From Pasteurella sp030783905 (GTDB lineage: Bacteria; Pseudomonadota; Gammaproteobacteria; Enterobacterales; Pasteurellaceae): 64,000 bases of DNA. Both the position numbers and the translations under genes were made by a program. The notes beneath the pieces were generated by a model, which was not told where the DNA came from, did no database searches, and worked only from the letters and a program-made list of their open reading frames with translations. The stretch covers positions 806,001-870,000 of the forward strand of contig CP182107.1 in the NCBI GenBank assembly GCA_051122655.1, written 5' to 3'. This document shows positions 17,751-24,751 of this stretch, one piece after another. The stretch's first letter is position 1, and each line of letters opens with the position of its first letter.

Positions 17751-18202
17751 ATGACTAACTTATTATTTCCATCCTGTAGAGTGGCATTTGCTGCATTAAT
17801 ACATGATTTAGGGAAATTTACACAACGTGCCAAATTACCTATTTCACAAGATCAACTCAATTCCCATAAACAACTTTATAGTCCTTTTAATCAAGAGAAA
17901 GGATTCCATTCATATAACCCCGTGCAAGAGAATTACGTATAGAAATTATACAATATCCCAAAGCACTTTATAGTTCGATTTATCACTTATTTAAAGCAGA
18001 ATGAGAGGCAGAAGATTTTCGTGGCATTTTAAATGATTCAAGAACAGATATTAATAAAAAAGTCCGAAAAGCTTTCTCATTAAGTAAAGAGATGAAAACC
18101 CCGTATATCCCTTCATCTGTCAATTACAGCTATGCGCTATTTATTGACTTGGAAAATATCGATATCTCAGCCATCACGGAGGATTTAAAACACATCCTTT
18201 AA
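17751..18202 (+). pseudogene. Decayed Cas10/Csm1-like gene (HD-domain fragment)
   Basis: The first 63 codons read MTNLLFPSCRVAFAALIHDL then GKFTQRAKLPISQDQ, which looks like the N-terminal HD nuclease domain of a type III CRISPR Cas10 (motif HDLGKF). That frame stops at 17942. A second frame continues from about 17939 (IEIIQYPKALYSSIYHLFKA), meets TGA at 18002-18004, then stays open as EAEDFRGILNDSR up to KHIL and a stop at 18202. So one frameshift, one nonsense codon and large internal deletions are implied, since intact Cas10 is several hundred residues. No CRISPR repeats or other cas genes are visible. The identity of the second half is a guess. Confidence 0.45.
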
Positions 18203-18264
18203 CAAAGAAAGCATATATGCCACATTTACACCCATTACATGATAAATGAGGTGTAAAAAAGTAT

Positions 18265-18528
18265 ATGTTACGAGATAAAGTTATAGGTGCCTTATTTGGG
18301 CAAGCATTAGGTGATACTATGGGGATGCCTGCGGAACTCTGGGGCAAGAAGAAAGCTCGCCACTATTTTGGCGGGTTCATTACAGAAATGTTAGACGGCC
18401 TTGCTGAAAATGATGTAGCAACCTATTTGCATTTTAAAAAATGCAAATTATTCTTTTATCATTCCCTCATTCAAACAAAGGGAAGAAAAGAAGATCTAGG
18501 ATGGGCTTTAGCCCATCCTACGTTCTGA
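18265..18528 (+). pseudogene. Truncated ADP-ribosylglycohydrolase-like gene
   Basis: The first ~57 residues (LRDKVIGALFGQALGDTMGM, PAELW, then HYFGGFITEMLDG) match the N-terminus of the ADP-ribosylglycohydrolase/DraG family, whose GALxGxAxGDxxG motif holds the metal site. The usual FTDDTxM segment should follow but is absent: after ATYLHF the sequence changes to KKCKLFFYHSLIQTKGRKED and runs into the hairpin repeat at 18497. The family is normally about 300 residues, so this is a 5' fragment, probably cut by the insertion of the foreign segment that follows. Confidence 0.6.
18497..18520. repeat. Short inverted repeat at the left edge of the foreign segment
   Basis: TAGGATGGGC (18497-18506) and GCCCATCCTA (18511-18520) are perfect arms around TTTA. 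GC-rich hairpins of the form GTAGG-TGGGC...GCCCA-CCTAC are scattered in Neisseria genomes (from general knowledge). Its place exactly where the GC content rises fits an import boundary. Confidence 0.55.
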
Positions 18529-18563
18529 ACAACATTGCAATAGATTTACACAGGGGTATCATC

Positions 18564-19457
18564 ATGTTTTCAAGCCACTACACTAGCCACCGCCTCAACA
18601 CGCAGATTCAGACCGCCGCACAGTTCGGGCAAGTTTTCGCACCGCGCGACCCGCAAAGCCACAAAGGCACACACGGCACGCTGGCCGTTATCGGCGGCAC
18701 GGCAGGCATGAGCGGTGCCGTTATTCTGGCGGCCACCGCGGCCATTTACAACGGCTGCGGCAAAGTGTGGGCAGGATTCAACCAACCGGCACTGCCACTA
18801 CCCGTGATTCCCGAACGCCCCGAAATCATGCTTTCCACCGCCGCCTCTTTGCAACTGCGCAACGACATTACCGCGTGGGCAATCGGTTGTGGCATGGGAC
18901 TGTGCAAGGAAGCACTTACCCTACTCTATACGCAGCTTACCTCGGCAAACCGCGAAGTCCCCGTGCTGTTGGATGCCGACGCCCTTACCTTGCTTTCCCG
19001 CTACGCCAATTTAGCCGCATTGGCACGCGATTACCCGACATTGGTGCTTACCCCTCACTTCGCCGAAGCCGCCCGCCTGCTCGGTGTATCTTCCGCAGAA
19101 ATACAGGCCAACCGCACAGCTGCGGCCACACAAATCAGCAGCTTGTTTCACGCTTACACCGTCCTCAAAGGCCACCACACATTAGTATGCAGCCCCGACG
19201 GCAGCCTCTATACCAACTTAAGCGGTAATGCGGGTTTGGCAACGGCGGGGAGCGGCGATGTGTTGAGTGGCATCATCGGCAGCCTGCTAGCACAAGGTAT
19301 TGATACTGAACAAGCCGTGCGCGGTGGTGTATGGCTGCATGGAGCAGCGGCCGATGTGCTGAAAGATTCGGCTATCGGAGAAATCGGCATGCTGTCGGGA
19401 GAAATTGCGCCTGCCGCCCGCTGGCTGCGCAACCGCATTATTGAGGCCCACCGCTAA
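18564..19457 (+). CDS. nnrD: ADP-dependent NAD(P)H-hydrate dehydratase (NnrD/CARKD), horizontally acquired
   Basis: A 297-residue ribokinase-fold enzyme that uses ADP or ATP to dehydrate S-NAD(P)H hydrate, repairing damaged cofactor. The start at 18564 follows AGGGG. Key motifs: HGTLAVIGGTAGMSGAVILA near residue 35, LLDADALTLL, LTPHFAEAARLLG, VLKGHHTLVCSPDG, and the catalytic NAGLATAGSGDVLSGIIG near residue 215. The N-terminal epimerase domain of fused YjeF proteins is absent, so this is the stand-alone form. The gene is strikingly GC-rich compared with all neighbours and is followed by neisserial uptake sequences, so transfer from a Neisseriaceae donor is inferred. The flanking genes are fragments. 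Confidence 0.9.
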   Translation: MFSSHYTSHRLNTQIQTAAQFGQVFAPRDPQSHKGTHGTLAVIGGTAGMSGAVILAATAAIYNGCGKVWAGFNQPALPLPVIPERPEIMLSTAASLQLRNDITAWAIGCGMGLCKEALTLLYTQLTSANREVPVLLDADALTLLSRYANLAALARDYPTLVLTPHFAEAARLLGVSSAEIQANRTAAATQISSLFHAYTVLKGHHTLVCSPDGSLYTNLSGNAGLATAGSGDVLSGIIGSLLAQGIDTEQAVRGGVWLHGAAADVLKDSAIGEIGMLSGEIAPAARWLRNRIIEAHR

Positions 19458-19473
19458 AACCAGTACCTGTTCA

Positions 19474-19554
19474 TTTTCAGACGACCTTACCGGCAAAAAC
19501 AACCACCGGTCCTTACTTATCTCACTTATCTCCGAGCAGGGCCGTCTGAAAAAT
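19474..19554 (+). terminator. Neisseria-type DUS inverted pair downstream of nnrD
   Basis: TTCAGACGACCT at 19476-19487 is the reverse complement of AGGTCGTCTGAA, and 19541-19550 is GCCGTCTGAA, the canonical 10-base neisserial DNA uptake sequence. The two face each other and share the 10-bp arm TTTTCAGACG / CGTCTGAAAA. Converging DUS pairs downstream of genes commonly act as terminators in Neisseria. The long loop (more than 50 bases) makes termination here uncertain. Confidence 0.8.
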
Positions 19555-19559
19555 ATCCC

Positions 19560-19969
19560 CATACCAACCATTCACATCTTTACATTCAAACTGCATCCGC
19601 AACAAAACATTTAAAGCCAAGCCTCATGCTGACCGTTTTTAACTCAAAGCATAAAATTTGGGGCTGCCCTCGTTTTATTAGAAGACTGTATTAAAGAAGT
19701 CTTTTCAATTATGAACAAAAAAGAAGATGATTTAAGAATGTATCCCATACCAAATAGAGGAAAACAGTGGATTATGGGGAAAACCTCTCTGCCAAAAGGT
19801 ATTATCTGGACTGCGTGACCACATTATTTAGCCTCTACTTCTCATTGACTCTCAAAATTTTCTAATTCAAACCTAACTTCTGGTAGCACCGCTATGTGTA
19901 AGTGGCTTGACAATGGCATAGCATCTGATATCTTTCGACACTCTACATGACTACGTACTAAGAAATTTT
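19560..19969. other. Intergenic debris between nnrD and sfsA
   Basis: GC content falls back to the local level after about 19620. A 53-codon open stretch on the plus strand (19660-19818; GAALVLLEDCIKEVFSIM, then DLRMYPIPNRGKQWIMG) has no start of its own and looks like the tail of a lost gene, which I cannot identify. An imperfect hairpin AAGACT...AGTCTT lies at about 19683-19706. Nothing else is seen. Confidence 0.35.
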
Positions 19970-20692
19970 ATGCAACTTCCCCCGCTTCAATCTGCGACAC
20001 TCATTCGTCGCTACAAACGTTTTCTCGCTGATATACAACTTGATAATGGCGAAATATTAACTATTCACTGTGCCAATACAGGCGCGATGACAGGCTGTGG
20101 TGAAGCAGGCGATATTGTTTGGTATTCACATTCCGATAGTCAAACACGTAAATACCCGCATTCTTGGGAATTAACTGAGCTAAAAAATGGCAATATCGTT
20201 TGCATTAATACTCATCGTTCTAACCAACTCACCTTAGAAGCATTACAACACAAACAGATTAAAGAATTAGCAATGTATGAACAGATCCTACCAGAAGTTA
20301 AATACGGTGAAGAAAATAGCCGAATTGATTTTTTATTAAAAGCAGAGGGACTACCAGATTGTTATTTAGAAGTTAAATCCGTCACTTTAGTAAAAAATAC
20401 GATTGGTATGTTTCCTGACGCGGTGACCACCCGTGGTCAAAAACACTTGCGAGAATTAATCACCATGAAAAAACAAGGACACCGTGCTGTGGTCTTTTTT
20501 GCGGGCTTACACAATGGTTTTGATTGTTTTAAAGTGGCAGAATACATTGATCCTGAATACGATAAACTGTTACAAGAGGCGATGCGAGAAGGTGTAGAAG
20601 TGTATGCCTATGCAGGTCAATTTGGTTTTTATGATAAAAAACCGACCGCACTTTCCCTCACTCATTGCGTCCCTTATATCGGTAAAAAATAA
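19970..20692 (+). CDS. sfsA: Sugar fermentation stimulation protein homolog SfsA
   Basis: A 240-residue protein of the SfsA family. Conserved pieces are LIRRYKRFLADIQLDNGE, CANTGAMTGC, SRIDFLL, YLEVKSVTLV and FPDAVTTRGQKHLREL. The last parts resemble a PD-(D/E)xK nuclease core (Asp in IDFLL, ExK in LEVKS). In E. coli SfsA was named for an effect on maltose genes and can bind DNA; its biochemical role is not settled. It lies alone, followed by the Fur-box region. A perfect uptake signal (20645-20653) sits in the gene end. Confidence 0.93.
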   Translation: MQLPPLQSATLIRRYKRFLADIQLDNGEILTIHCANTGAMTGCGEAGDIVWYSHSDSQTRKYPHSWELTELKNGNIVCINTHRSNQLTLEALQHKQIKELAMYEQILPEVKYGEENSRIDFLLKAEGLPDCYLEVKSVTLVKNTIGMFPDAVTTRGQKHLRELITMKKQGHRAVVFFAGLHNGFDCFKVAEYIDPEYDKLLQEAMREGVEVYAYAGQFGFYDKKPTALSLTHCVPYIGKK

Positions 20693-20706
20693 CCCAATTC
20701 ATTTAT

Positions 20707-20723
20707 TGAGAATTATTTTCATT
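20707..20723. promoter_or_regulatory. Upstream Fur box
   Basis: TGAGAATTATTTTCATT fits the 7-1-7 Fur consensus (TGATAAT-N-ATTATCA) at 12 of 14 informative positions. It lies just upstream of the -35 hexamer of the promoter at 20731. Confidence 0.6.
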
Positions 20724-20730
20724 AAATCTA

Positions 20731-20760
20731 TTGACAACAATTTTGAGAACTATTATCATT
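20731..20760 (+). promoter_or_regulatory. Sigma-70 promoter overlapped by a second Fur box
   Basis: TTGACA (20731-20736), a 17-base spacer and TATCAT (20754-20759) form a near-consensus promoter. The -10 region lies inside TGAGAACTATTATCATT (20744-20760), which fits the Fur 7-1-7 consensus at 12 of 14 positions. Iron-loaded Fur bound here would block RNA polymerase, so the promoter should fire when iron is scarce. Confidence 0.7.
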
Positions 20761-20765
20761 CAAGT

Positions 20766-20835
20766 CATTCGAACAACAATAGATAATCACTCCAACATTT
20801 GAACGCCTCCTCCCCCACAAAGAGGCGTTTTTTTT
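20766..20835 (+). ncRNA. Candidate iron-responsive small RNA (RyhB/HrrF-like)
   Basis: Starting about 7 bases after the -10 box and ending at the T run, a transcript of about 70 nt with no plausible reading frame is predicted. It ends in an intrinsic terminator: AACGCCTC (20802-20809), GAGGCGTT (20822-20829) and a run of eight T. The terminator loop and its edge are C-rich (CCTCCTCCCCCACA), like the seed regions of known Fur-repressed sRNAs. H. influenzae has such an sRNA, HrrF; this could be its homologue, but I cannot compare them here. The rest of 20693-21024 holds only the Fur boxes, this promoter and the tyrS leader. Confidence 0.6.
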
Positions 20836-21024
20836 ATGCAAAATTTTTAAAAATCACGTTCTGCTTTTTATTCTACTGGCTAGTCGCTATTCGAAGTAAA
20901 AGAATCACGAAAAAACCTCTTTTTCAATTACGAAAAATCCCAAATAAAGCCAGCTCGAGCCTTTTCATTTAATGAATAATCACTATAATGTAGAGTTTTA
21001 GTCAAAATAAAACAGGACATTAGA

Positions 21025-22212
21025 ATGACGGATATCAATACGGTTCTTGCTGAACTTAAACGTGGTGTAGATGAAATTCTTTCAGAAGCAGACTTAATTG
21101 AAAAATTAAAGGAAAATCGCCCTTTGCGCGTAAAGTTGGGTGCTGACCCTACTGCACCAGACATTCATCTTGGTCATACCGTTGTATTAAATAAATTACG
21201 TCAATTTCAGCAGTTCGGCCACGAAGTCATTTTCTTAATTGGTGACTTTACCGGGATGGTTGGTGATCCTTCCGGCAAGAATACCACTCGACCACCACTC
21301 AGCCGTGACGATGTCTTACGCAATGCCGAAACCTACAAGCAACAAATCTATAAAATTTTAGATCCACAAAAAACCCGTATTGTATTTAACTCAAGCTGGT
21401 TAGGTGAATTAGGTACAGAAGGCATGATTCGTTTAACCTCAAATTATACGGTTGCTCGTATGTTAGAACGTGATGATTTCAAAAAACGTTTTAGTCATAA
21501 TCAACCTATCGCGATTCACGAATTTATTTATCCTTTATTACAAGGTTATGATTCTGTGGCCTTAGATGCTGATATTGAATTAGGGGGGACAGACCAAAAA
21601 TTCAATTTATTAGTAGGGCGTGAATTACAAAAATCAGCCGGCCAAAAACCACAAGTCGCTATCACCTTGCCATTGTTAGTCGGATTAGATGGTGAGAAAA
21701 AAATGTCGAAATCACTGGGTAATTACATTGGTGTTGCGGAAAGCCCAAGCGAAATGTTCGGTAAAGTGATGTCGATTTCTGATGAGTTAATGTGGGATTG
21801 GTACAACTTGCTTTCATTCCGTCCATTAACTGAAATTGCACAGTTAAAACAGGATGTCGAAAACGGTCGTAACCCACGTGATATCAAAGTGTTACTTGCC
21901 AAAGAAATCATTGCCCGTTTCCATTCTGATGCCGATGCTGAAGCCGCAGAACAAGAATTTATTAATCGTTTCCAAAAAGGCGCGATACCTGATGAAATGC
22001 CTGAATTTACCTTTGACGCTGAAATCGGTTTAGCAAACTTATTAAAAGAAGCCGGTTTAGTGGCCTCCACCTCTGAAGCTAACCGTATGGTGCAACAAGG
22101 TGGAGTGAAAATTGACGGTGAAAAAGTCGAAGATGCGAAATTAATCGTTACTGCAGGCACGGCCGTTTATCAAGTGGGGAAACGTAAGTTTGCCCGTGTG
22201 ACGGTGAAATAA
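21025..22212 (+). CDS. tyrS: Tyrosyl-tRNA synthetase TyrS
   Basis: A 395-residue class I aminoacyl-tRNA synthetase that charges tRNA-Tyr. The HIGH equivalent is PDIHLGHTVVL near residue 50, the KMSKS loop is EKKMSKSLGNYIG near residue 230, and a C-terminal S4 RNA-binding domain (~330-390; TSEANRMVQQGGVKIDGEKV) is present. The N-terminus LRVKLGADPTAPDIHLGHT marks the TyrZ-like branch used by Haemophilus and Pasteurella rather than the E. coli TyrS branch. It ends at a shared terminator with truB. Confidence 0.97.
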   Translation: MTDINTVLAELKRGVDEILSEADLIEKLKENRPLRVKLGADPTAPDIHLGHTVVLNKLRQFQQFGHEVIFLIGDFTGMVGDPSGKNTTRPPLSRDDVLRNAETYKQQIYKILDPQKTRIVFNSSWLGELGTEGMIRLTSNYTVARMLERDDFKKRFSHNQPIAIHEFIYPLLQGYDSVALDADIELGGTDQKFNLLVGRELQKSAGQKPQVAITLPLLVGLDGEKKMSKSLGNYIGVAESPSEMFGKVMSISDELMWDWYNLLSFRPLTEIAQLKQDVENGRNPRDIKVLLAKEIIARFHSDADAEAAEQEFINRFQKGAIPDEMPEFTFDAEIGLANLLKEAGLVASTSEANRMVQQGGVKIDGEKVEDAKLIVTAGTAVYQVGKRKFARVTVK

Positions 22213-22237
22213 ACACTCATAGCTAAAAATAAATAAA

Positions 22238-22276
22238 AAAATCCACCGCACTTCACAATAATACAGTCGGTGGATT
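22238..22276. terminator. Bidirectional terminator between tyrS and truB
   Basis: AAAATCCACCG pairs with CGGTGGATTTT on either side of a loop that includes the uptake signal ACCGCACTT (22244-22252). It lies between the converging tyrS and truB stop codons and has A and T tracts on both flanks. Confidence 0.75.
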
Positions 22277-22292
22277 TTCTTTATTGATGACT

Positions 22293-23216
22293 TTATTGCT
22301 TTTGCGAGATTAAACGCTGAGGATGAATGACATTGCCCTCATCCACTCGTCCCACCCCCAAGAATTGTTGTGTAGCAGAAAATAAGCGTACTTGTCCAGT
22401 CAGCTGAGTTGGATTGTCAAACTTGACACGTTGACCAAAACCAATGGCTTGACTTTGTTCCTGATTTAAATGCAATGCAGGTAATGCGGAGACCGCACTG
22501 TCGGTCGGTAATAAATACTGATCTAACAAAGCCAGATCTTGCTGTTCAGCTAAGGCCTGCAAGCGTTCCCAATCCATCATCGCCTCTACAGGGTAATTGG
22601 CCACCGCCGTACGACGTAATACCGTCACATGCGCACCACAGCCCAAATATTCACCTAAATCATCAATCAGAGTTCGGATATAAGTACCTTTTGAGCAATG
22701 TACCTCAAGGGTTAAATAAGGGGCATCATATGCAATGAAATTTAATTCAAAAATGGTAATAGGTCGTGCCTCTCGCTCAACTGTTATTCCCGCTCTTGCA
22801 TATTCGTATAATGGTTTACCTTGATGTTTTAACGCAGAAAACATGGTCGGCACCTGCATTAACTCACCACGAAAATGTGGTAATGCCGCCAGAATATCTT
22901 GCTCCGATACATTTACTATTCGGGTTTCAACCACTTGCCCTTCTGCATCCGATGTATCGGTACGCTCCCCTAATTTTGCGGTGACTTGATAACGTTTATC
23001 CGCATCCAACAAAAACTGGGAAAATTTCGTCGCTTCCCCTAAACAAATTGGTAACATCCCCGTAGCTAAGGGATCTAATGCACCGGTATGCCCCGCTTTG
23101 TTGGCTTGGAACACACGTTTGACCTTTTGCATAATGTCATTTGAGCTCATTCCTTGTGGTTTATCGAGCAAAAAAACGCCATCAATATCACGTCCGCGTT
23201 TACGAGGTCTTGACAT
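22293..23216 (-). CDS. truB: tRNA pseudouridine-55 synthase TruB
   Basis: A 307-residue enzyme that makes pseudouridine 55 in the T loop of tRNAs. The catalytic Asp is in HTGALDPLATGMLPICLGEA near residue 45, and the N-terminal DGVFLLDKPQGMSSN is typical. Conserved CSKGTYIRTLIDDLGEYLG follows near residue 180, and the C-terminal PUA-like part is present. It follows rbfA directly (rbfA stop and truB start overlap by one base). Confidence 0.96.
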   Translation of the reverse strand: MSRPRKRGRDIDGVFLLDKPQGMSSNDIMQKVKRVFQANKAGHTGALDPLATGMLPICLGEATKFSQFLLDADKRYQVTAKLGERTDTSDAEGQVVETRIVNVSEQDILAALPHFRGELMQVPTMFSALKHQGKPLYEYARAGITVEREARPITIFELNFIAYDAPYLTLEVHCSKGTYIRTLIDDLGEYLGCGAHVTVLRRTAVANYPVEAMMDWERLQALAEQQDLALLDQYLLPTDSAVSALPALHLNQEQSQAIGFGQRVKFDNPTQLTGQVRLFSATQQFLGVGRVDEGNVIHPQRLISQKQ

Positions 23217-23620
23217 TATTTTTCCTCAGATACCACATCTTCGTCATCAACATGGCGAGCTTTATCTTCACGAATCACATTGCTGACTAAATTAGACATA
23301 CGCATCCCTTCAATTAAAGAGCGGTCATAAATAAAACGAATTTCAGGCACAATACGTAAACGCATTGCTTTACCTAATAAACTACGAATATAAGGTGACG
23401 CTTTTTCCAAACCTTTCATACCCGACTCAATCGCCGCTTCATCATTATCAAATAAGAACGTCACAAACACCTTTGCATAGGCGAGATCACTGGACACTTC
23501 TACATCAGAAACAGTCACCATGCCAATACGAGGATCTTTGACTTCACGTTGTAGAATCACCGCAATTTCTTTTTGAATTTCTTGCGCAACACGATCACTA
23601 CGTTTAAATTCTCTTGCCAT
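23216..23620 (-). CDS. rbfA: 30S ribosome-binding factor RbfA
   Basis: A 134-residue KH-like protein needed for maturation of the 16S rRNA 5' end and growth in the cold. The N-terminus MAREFKRSDRVAQEIQKEIA and the motif DPRIGMVTVSDVEVSSDL are diagnostic, as is LRIVPEIRFIYDRSL. The C-terminus is rich in Asp/Glu. In most gamma-proteobacteria it follows infB directly; here a plus-strand lipoprotein gene separates the two, so rbfA-truB must have their own promoter in 23621-23835. Confidence 0.96.
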   Translation of the reverse strand: MAREFKRSDRVAQEIQKEIAVILQREVKDPRIGMVTVSDVEVSSDLAYAKVFVTFLFDNDEAAIESGMKGLEKASPYIRSLLGKAMRLRIVPEIRFIYDRSLIEGMRMSNLVSNVIREDKARHVDDEDVVSEEK

Positions 23621-23835
23621 TCGCTTTCCTTATCCTATTCAAAATAAAGAGATGTATTTTGGCATAAATCCTGCATTTTTAATACAGATAACTGAACAAT
23701 CCAAATAATTTTATTTAATTGTTGTACCCTATTTTTTAATATTTCGACCAACAGAAAACATTCAGTGCCAAGATTGCTTATTTAGAGCAAAATGTTTATG
23801 GTATGAAAGCGTTTCGAAATCAATCAGGAGGCATT

Positions 23836-24606
23836 ATGCATTTTTCCAAACCTTATTTCTTGGTTTTATTATCGTACTTGCTATTGATTGGTTGTCAGGG
23901 CGGAATGCTGGAAGCATTGCATGACAGAAATGAAGAACCTGAAAGGGTACGTTTTAGTGTGGAAAAAGATAATCTTTATTTCTTTGCTCTAACCGCAGAT
24001 AAAAAAATTGCGGTATTCGGCGAAAAGTACCATTATGTATTAGAAGAACAGAAACCGAAAGAGAAACAACTTATTGCCAAACTAGCCCACTTACCTTTCA
24101 AACAATATCTGTACTCACAGATGGGGATTGTCAATAGTACCAAAGAAAAACCGAATGAAATTACCACTCACCTTTATTTAGCCTTAGATCTGCGTAAATT
24201 GAGCAAACAGCAATTGAAAACCGCCCATGATCTCGGCTTTAAAAATCTTGCCTATAAATCTGGCTTCTACGACATGATTAAGCAATATAAACCCAAAATT
24301 GATTTAGAAAAATTAAATCGAGAAAAGCAAATTTGGTATCGTGAGATTGATTTGGTTGGTCAGCGTTATTTGCCAAAAGCTGGCACAAACTATGCCGCGA
24401 AAAATCAATATCCATTCTCTGAAACCGTAGAAATACATACTGAGATTGAACATCTCCCTGCTAGTCAAAACATAAGTGCAGGCACACTACTACTCACTCC
24501 TTTTGCCGCAATTGCGGATGTTTCAACAGGCATTTTAGCCGTACCTGCTTATATCGGTTTACAAGCAGTCTGTTTCGGACAACAGGACGGATTTATTTGT
24601 AAATAG
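23836..24606 (+). CDS. Lipoprotein of unknown function inserted between rbfA and infB
   Basis: A 256-residue protein with a lipoprotein signal peptide: MHFSKPYFLVLLSYLLLIGC, lipobox LLIGC with Cys at residue 20. AGGAGG before the ATG at 23836 decides the start over an ATG 33 bases upstream. The mature part is charged and mixed alpha/beta (RFSVEKDNLYFFALTADKKI, AVFGEKYHYVLEEQK), ending in a hydrophobic stretch (~215-245; GTLLLTPFAAIADVSTGILA). I do not recognise a family. It faces against the surrounding translation genes and lies between two operon parts that are usually joined, so it is an insertion relative to E. coli order. Confidence 0.75.
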   Translation: MHFSKPYFLVLLSYLLLIGCQGGMLEALHDRNEEPERVRFSVEKDNLYFFALTADKKIAVFGEKYHYVLEEQKPKEKQLIAKLAHLPFKQYLYSQMGIVNSTKEKPNEITTHLYLALDLRKLSKQQLKTAHDLGFKNLAYKSGFYDMIKQYKPKIDLEKLNREKQIWYREIDLVGQRYLPKAGTNYAAKNQYPFSETVEIHTEIEHLPASQNISAGTLLLTPFAAIADVSTGILAVPAYIGLQAVCFGQQDGFICK

Positions 24607-24706
24607 TGGGGAAAATGTCAGTTTTGCCCCTACATTCTTTATCCGTTAATGAGCCTGAAGTGCGGTCATTTTTTAAAAATTTTCTCTCCTTAATTAGCAT
24701 AAAAAA

Positions 24707-24729
24707 GCGGAGAGCATTAAGCTCTCCGC
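24707..24729 (-). terminator. infB terminator
   Basis: GCGGAGAGC (24707-24715) and GCTCTCCGC (24721-24729) form a perfect 9-bp GC-rich stem with a 5-base loop, followed on the minus strand by six U. It lies 22 bases after the infB stop and closes the rimP-nusA-infB message before the lipoprotein gene. Confidence 0.9.
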
Positions 24730-24751
24730 ATGTTTCATTTTGCATCAATCA

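Noticed and set aside
18441..18563. 41-residue N-terminal extension of nnrD
   Set aside because: The extension runs through the hairpin repeat and the old gene fragment; AGGGG before the ATG at 18564 and family alignment favour the shorter form.
17567..19969. CRISPR array near the Cas10-like fragment
   Set aside because: I looked for regularly spaced direct repeats of 24-37 bases in and around this interval and saw none.
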